Of a DNA stretch of 64,000 nucleotides, positions 63,555-64,000 are shown piece after piece. Position 1 is the stretch's first letter. Every line of letters begins with the position of its first letter. This DNA comes from Pseudomonas canadensis (GTDB taxonomy: Bacteria; Pseudomonadota; Gammaproteobacteria; Pseudomonadales; Pseudomonadaceae): the NCBI RefSeq assembly GCF_000503215.1, contig NZ_AYTD01000014.1:62001-126000 (forward strand), given 5' to 3'. Below the pieces are notes generated by a model that saw nothing but the letters and a program-made list of their open reading frames with translations, was not told the origin of the DNA and searched no databases. The translations under genes and the position numbers were made by a program.

Positions 63555-64000
63555 ATGGCTTTCAACATGCGCAACCGCAGCCTGCTGTCACTGATGCACC
63601 ACACCACCCGCGAGCTGCACTACCTGCTGGACCTGTCCCGCGACCTCAAGCGCGCCAAATACACCGGCACCGAGCGTCCGCACCTGAAGGGCAAGAACAT
63701 CGCGCTGATCTTCGAAAAAACCTCGACCCGCACCCGCTGCGCCTTCGAAGTCGCGGCCCATGACCAGGGCGCCCACGTCACCTACATCGACCCGGTGTCG
63801 TCGCAGATCGGCCACAAGGAAAGCATGAAAGACACCGCCCGCGTATTGGGCCGGATGTTCGACGCCATCGAGTACCGTGGCTTCGAACAGGAAATCGTCG
63901 AGGAGCTGGCCAAGTTCGCCGGTGTGCCGGTGTTCAACGGCCTCACTGCTGAATTCCACCCCACCCAAATGATCGCCGACACCCTGACGATGCGCGAGCA
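63555..64000 (+). CDS. arcB: Catabolic ornithine carbamoyltransferase (partial, 5' end)
   Basis: Splits citrulline with phosphate to ornithine and carbamoyl phosphate. The first 148 codons are present. Carbamoyl-phosphate-binding STRTR lies at residues 57-61 and HPTQ near 137-140. The opening [28 protein letters not shown] fits the catabolic ArcB type. The ATG follows AAGGAGATCCATC. The gene continues past the window end. Confidence 0.97.
   Translation, partial: MAFNMRNRSLLSLMHHTTRELHYLLDLSRDLKRAKYTGTERPHLKGKNIALIFEKTSTRTRCAFEVAAHDQGAHVTYIDPVSSQIGHKESMKDTARVLGRMFDAIEYRGFEQEIVEELAKFAGVPVFNGLTAEFHPTQMIADTLTMRE

Noticed and set aside
1..64000. CRISPR arrays, tRNA or rRNA genes, prophage or insertion sequences
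   Set aside because: No regularly spaced repeats, no cloverleaf or rRNA motifs, and no integrase or transposase reading frame were seen.

Overview
The window is chromosomal DNA of a Pseudomonas, most likely of the P. fluorescens complex. The support is the high GC content, the zwf-pgl-eda operon divergent from hexR beside gtsABCD and oprB, tandem fadD genes, the arcDAB cluster, and at least ten inverted-repeat REP-type elements between genes. There are about 67 genes. I saw no rRNA, tRNA, CRISPR array, prophage or insertion sequence. The left edge cuts a TonB-dependent receptor and the right edge cuts arcB.

Left part (1-8.7 kb): a cell-surface signalling locus (ECF sigma factor, FecR-type anti-sigma regulator, STN-containing TonB receptor) lies downstream of a fatty acid desaturase and a PhnD-like binding protein. 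An 18-bp identical sequence lies upstream of both the receptor and the desaturase, which suggests one sigma regulon. A GNAT, a secreted methyltransferase, brkB-def, a CsbD stress protein and a conserved hypothetical follow. Next (8.8-16.4 kb): two acyl-CoA ligases (fadD), a lysophospholipase-like hydrolase, a MaoC hydratase, a DUF2383 protein, a DUF3820 protein and a class-V aminotransferase-like enzyme.

The glucose block (16.5-28.8 kb) contains eda, pgl and zwf (minus strand), hexR, a hexose-6-phosphate mutarotase, oprB, gtsDCBA and an AGE-family epimerase. A 43-bp element of equal length and shared sequence precedes both gtsA and the epimerase gene. Together these genes take sugar from the outer membrane through the ABC transporter into the Entner-Doudoroff route.

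Middle part (28.9-45.4 kb): a coiled-coil membrane protein, an epimerase, an ArgP-like regulator with an ACT protein and a LysE/ArgO exporter, sodB, a GGDQF-EAL protein, an imelysin lipoprotein, trkH, an AraC regulator, an Mpo1-like protein, two tiny ORFs, an MFS transporter, arfB, a pentapeptide-repeat protein and an amino acid permease.

At 45.7-47.2 kb lies the most unusual locus: a 45-codon acidic peptide gene, a 26-bp perfect palindrome, and a shortened M29/NicX-superfamily metalloenzyme. The leader is long and AT-rich, with direct repeats and a sequence complementary to the Shine-Dalgarno. It looks like a precursor-peptide/enzyme pair, but its function is unknown.

Right part (47.3-64 kb): rluB, DUF1289, scpB, scpA, yciO, a PHP phosphatase, yciB, yciI, a Cpx-like two-component system with a Spy-like protein, a CoA transferase, alkA with one arcD paralogue, and a divergent arcD-arcA-arcB cluster.
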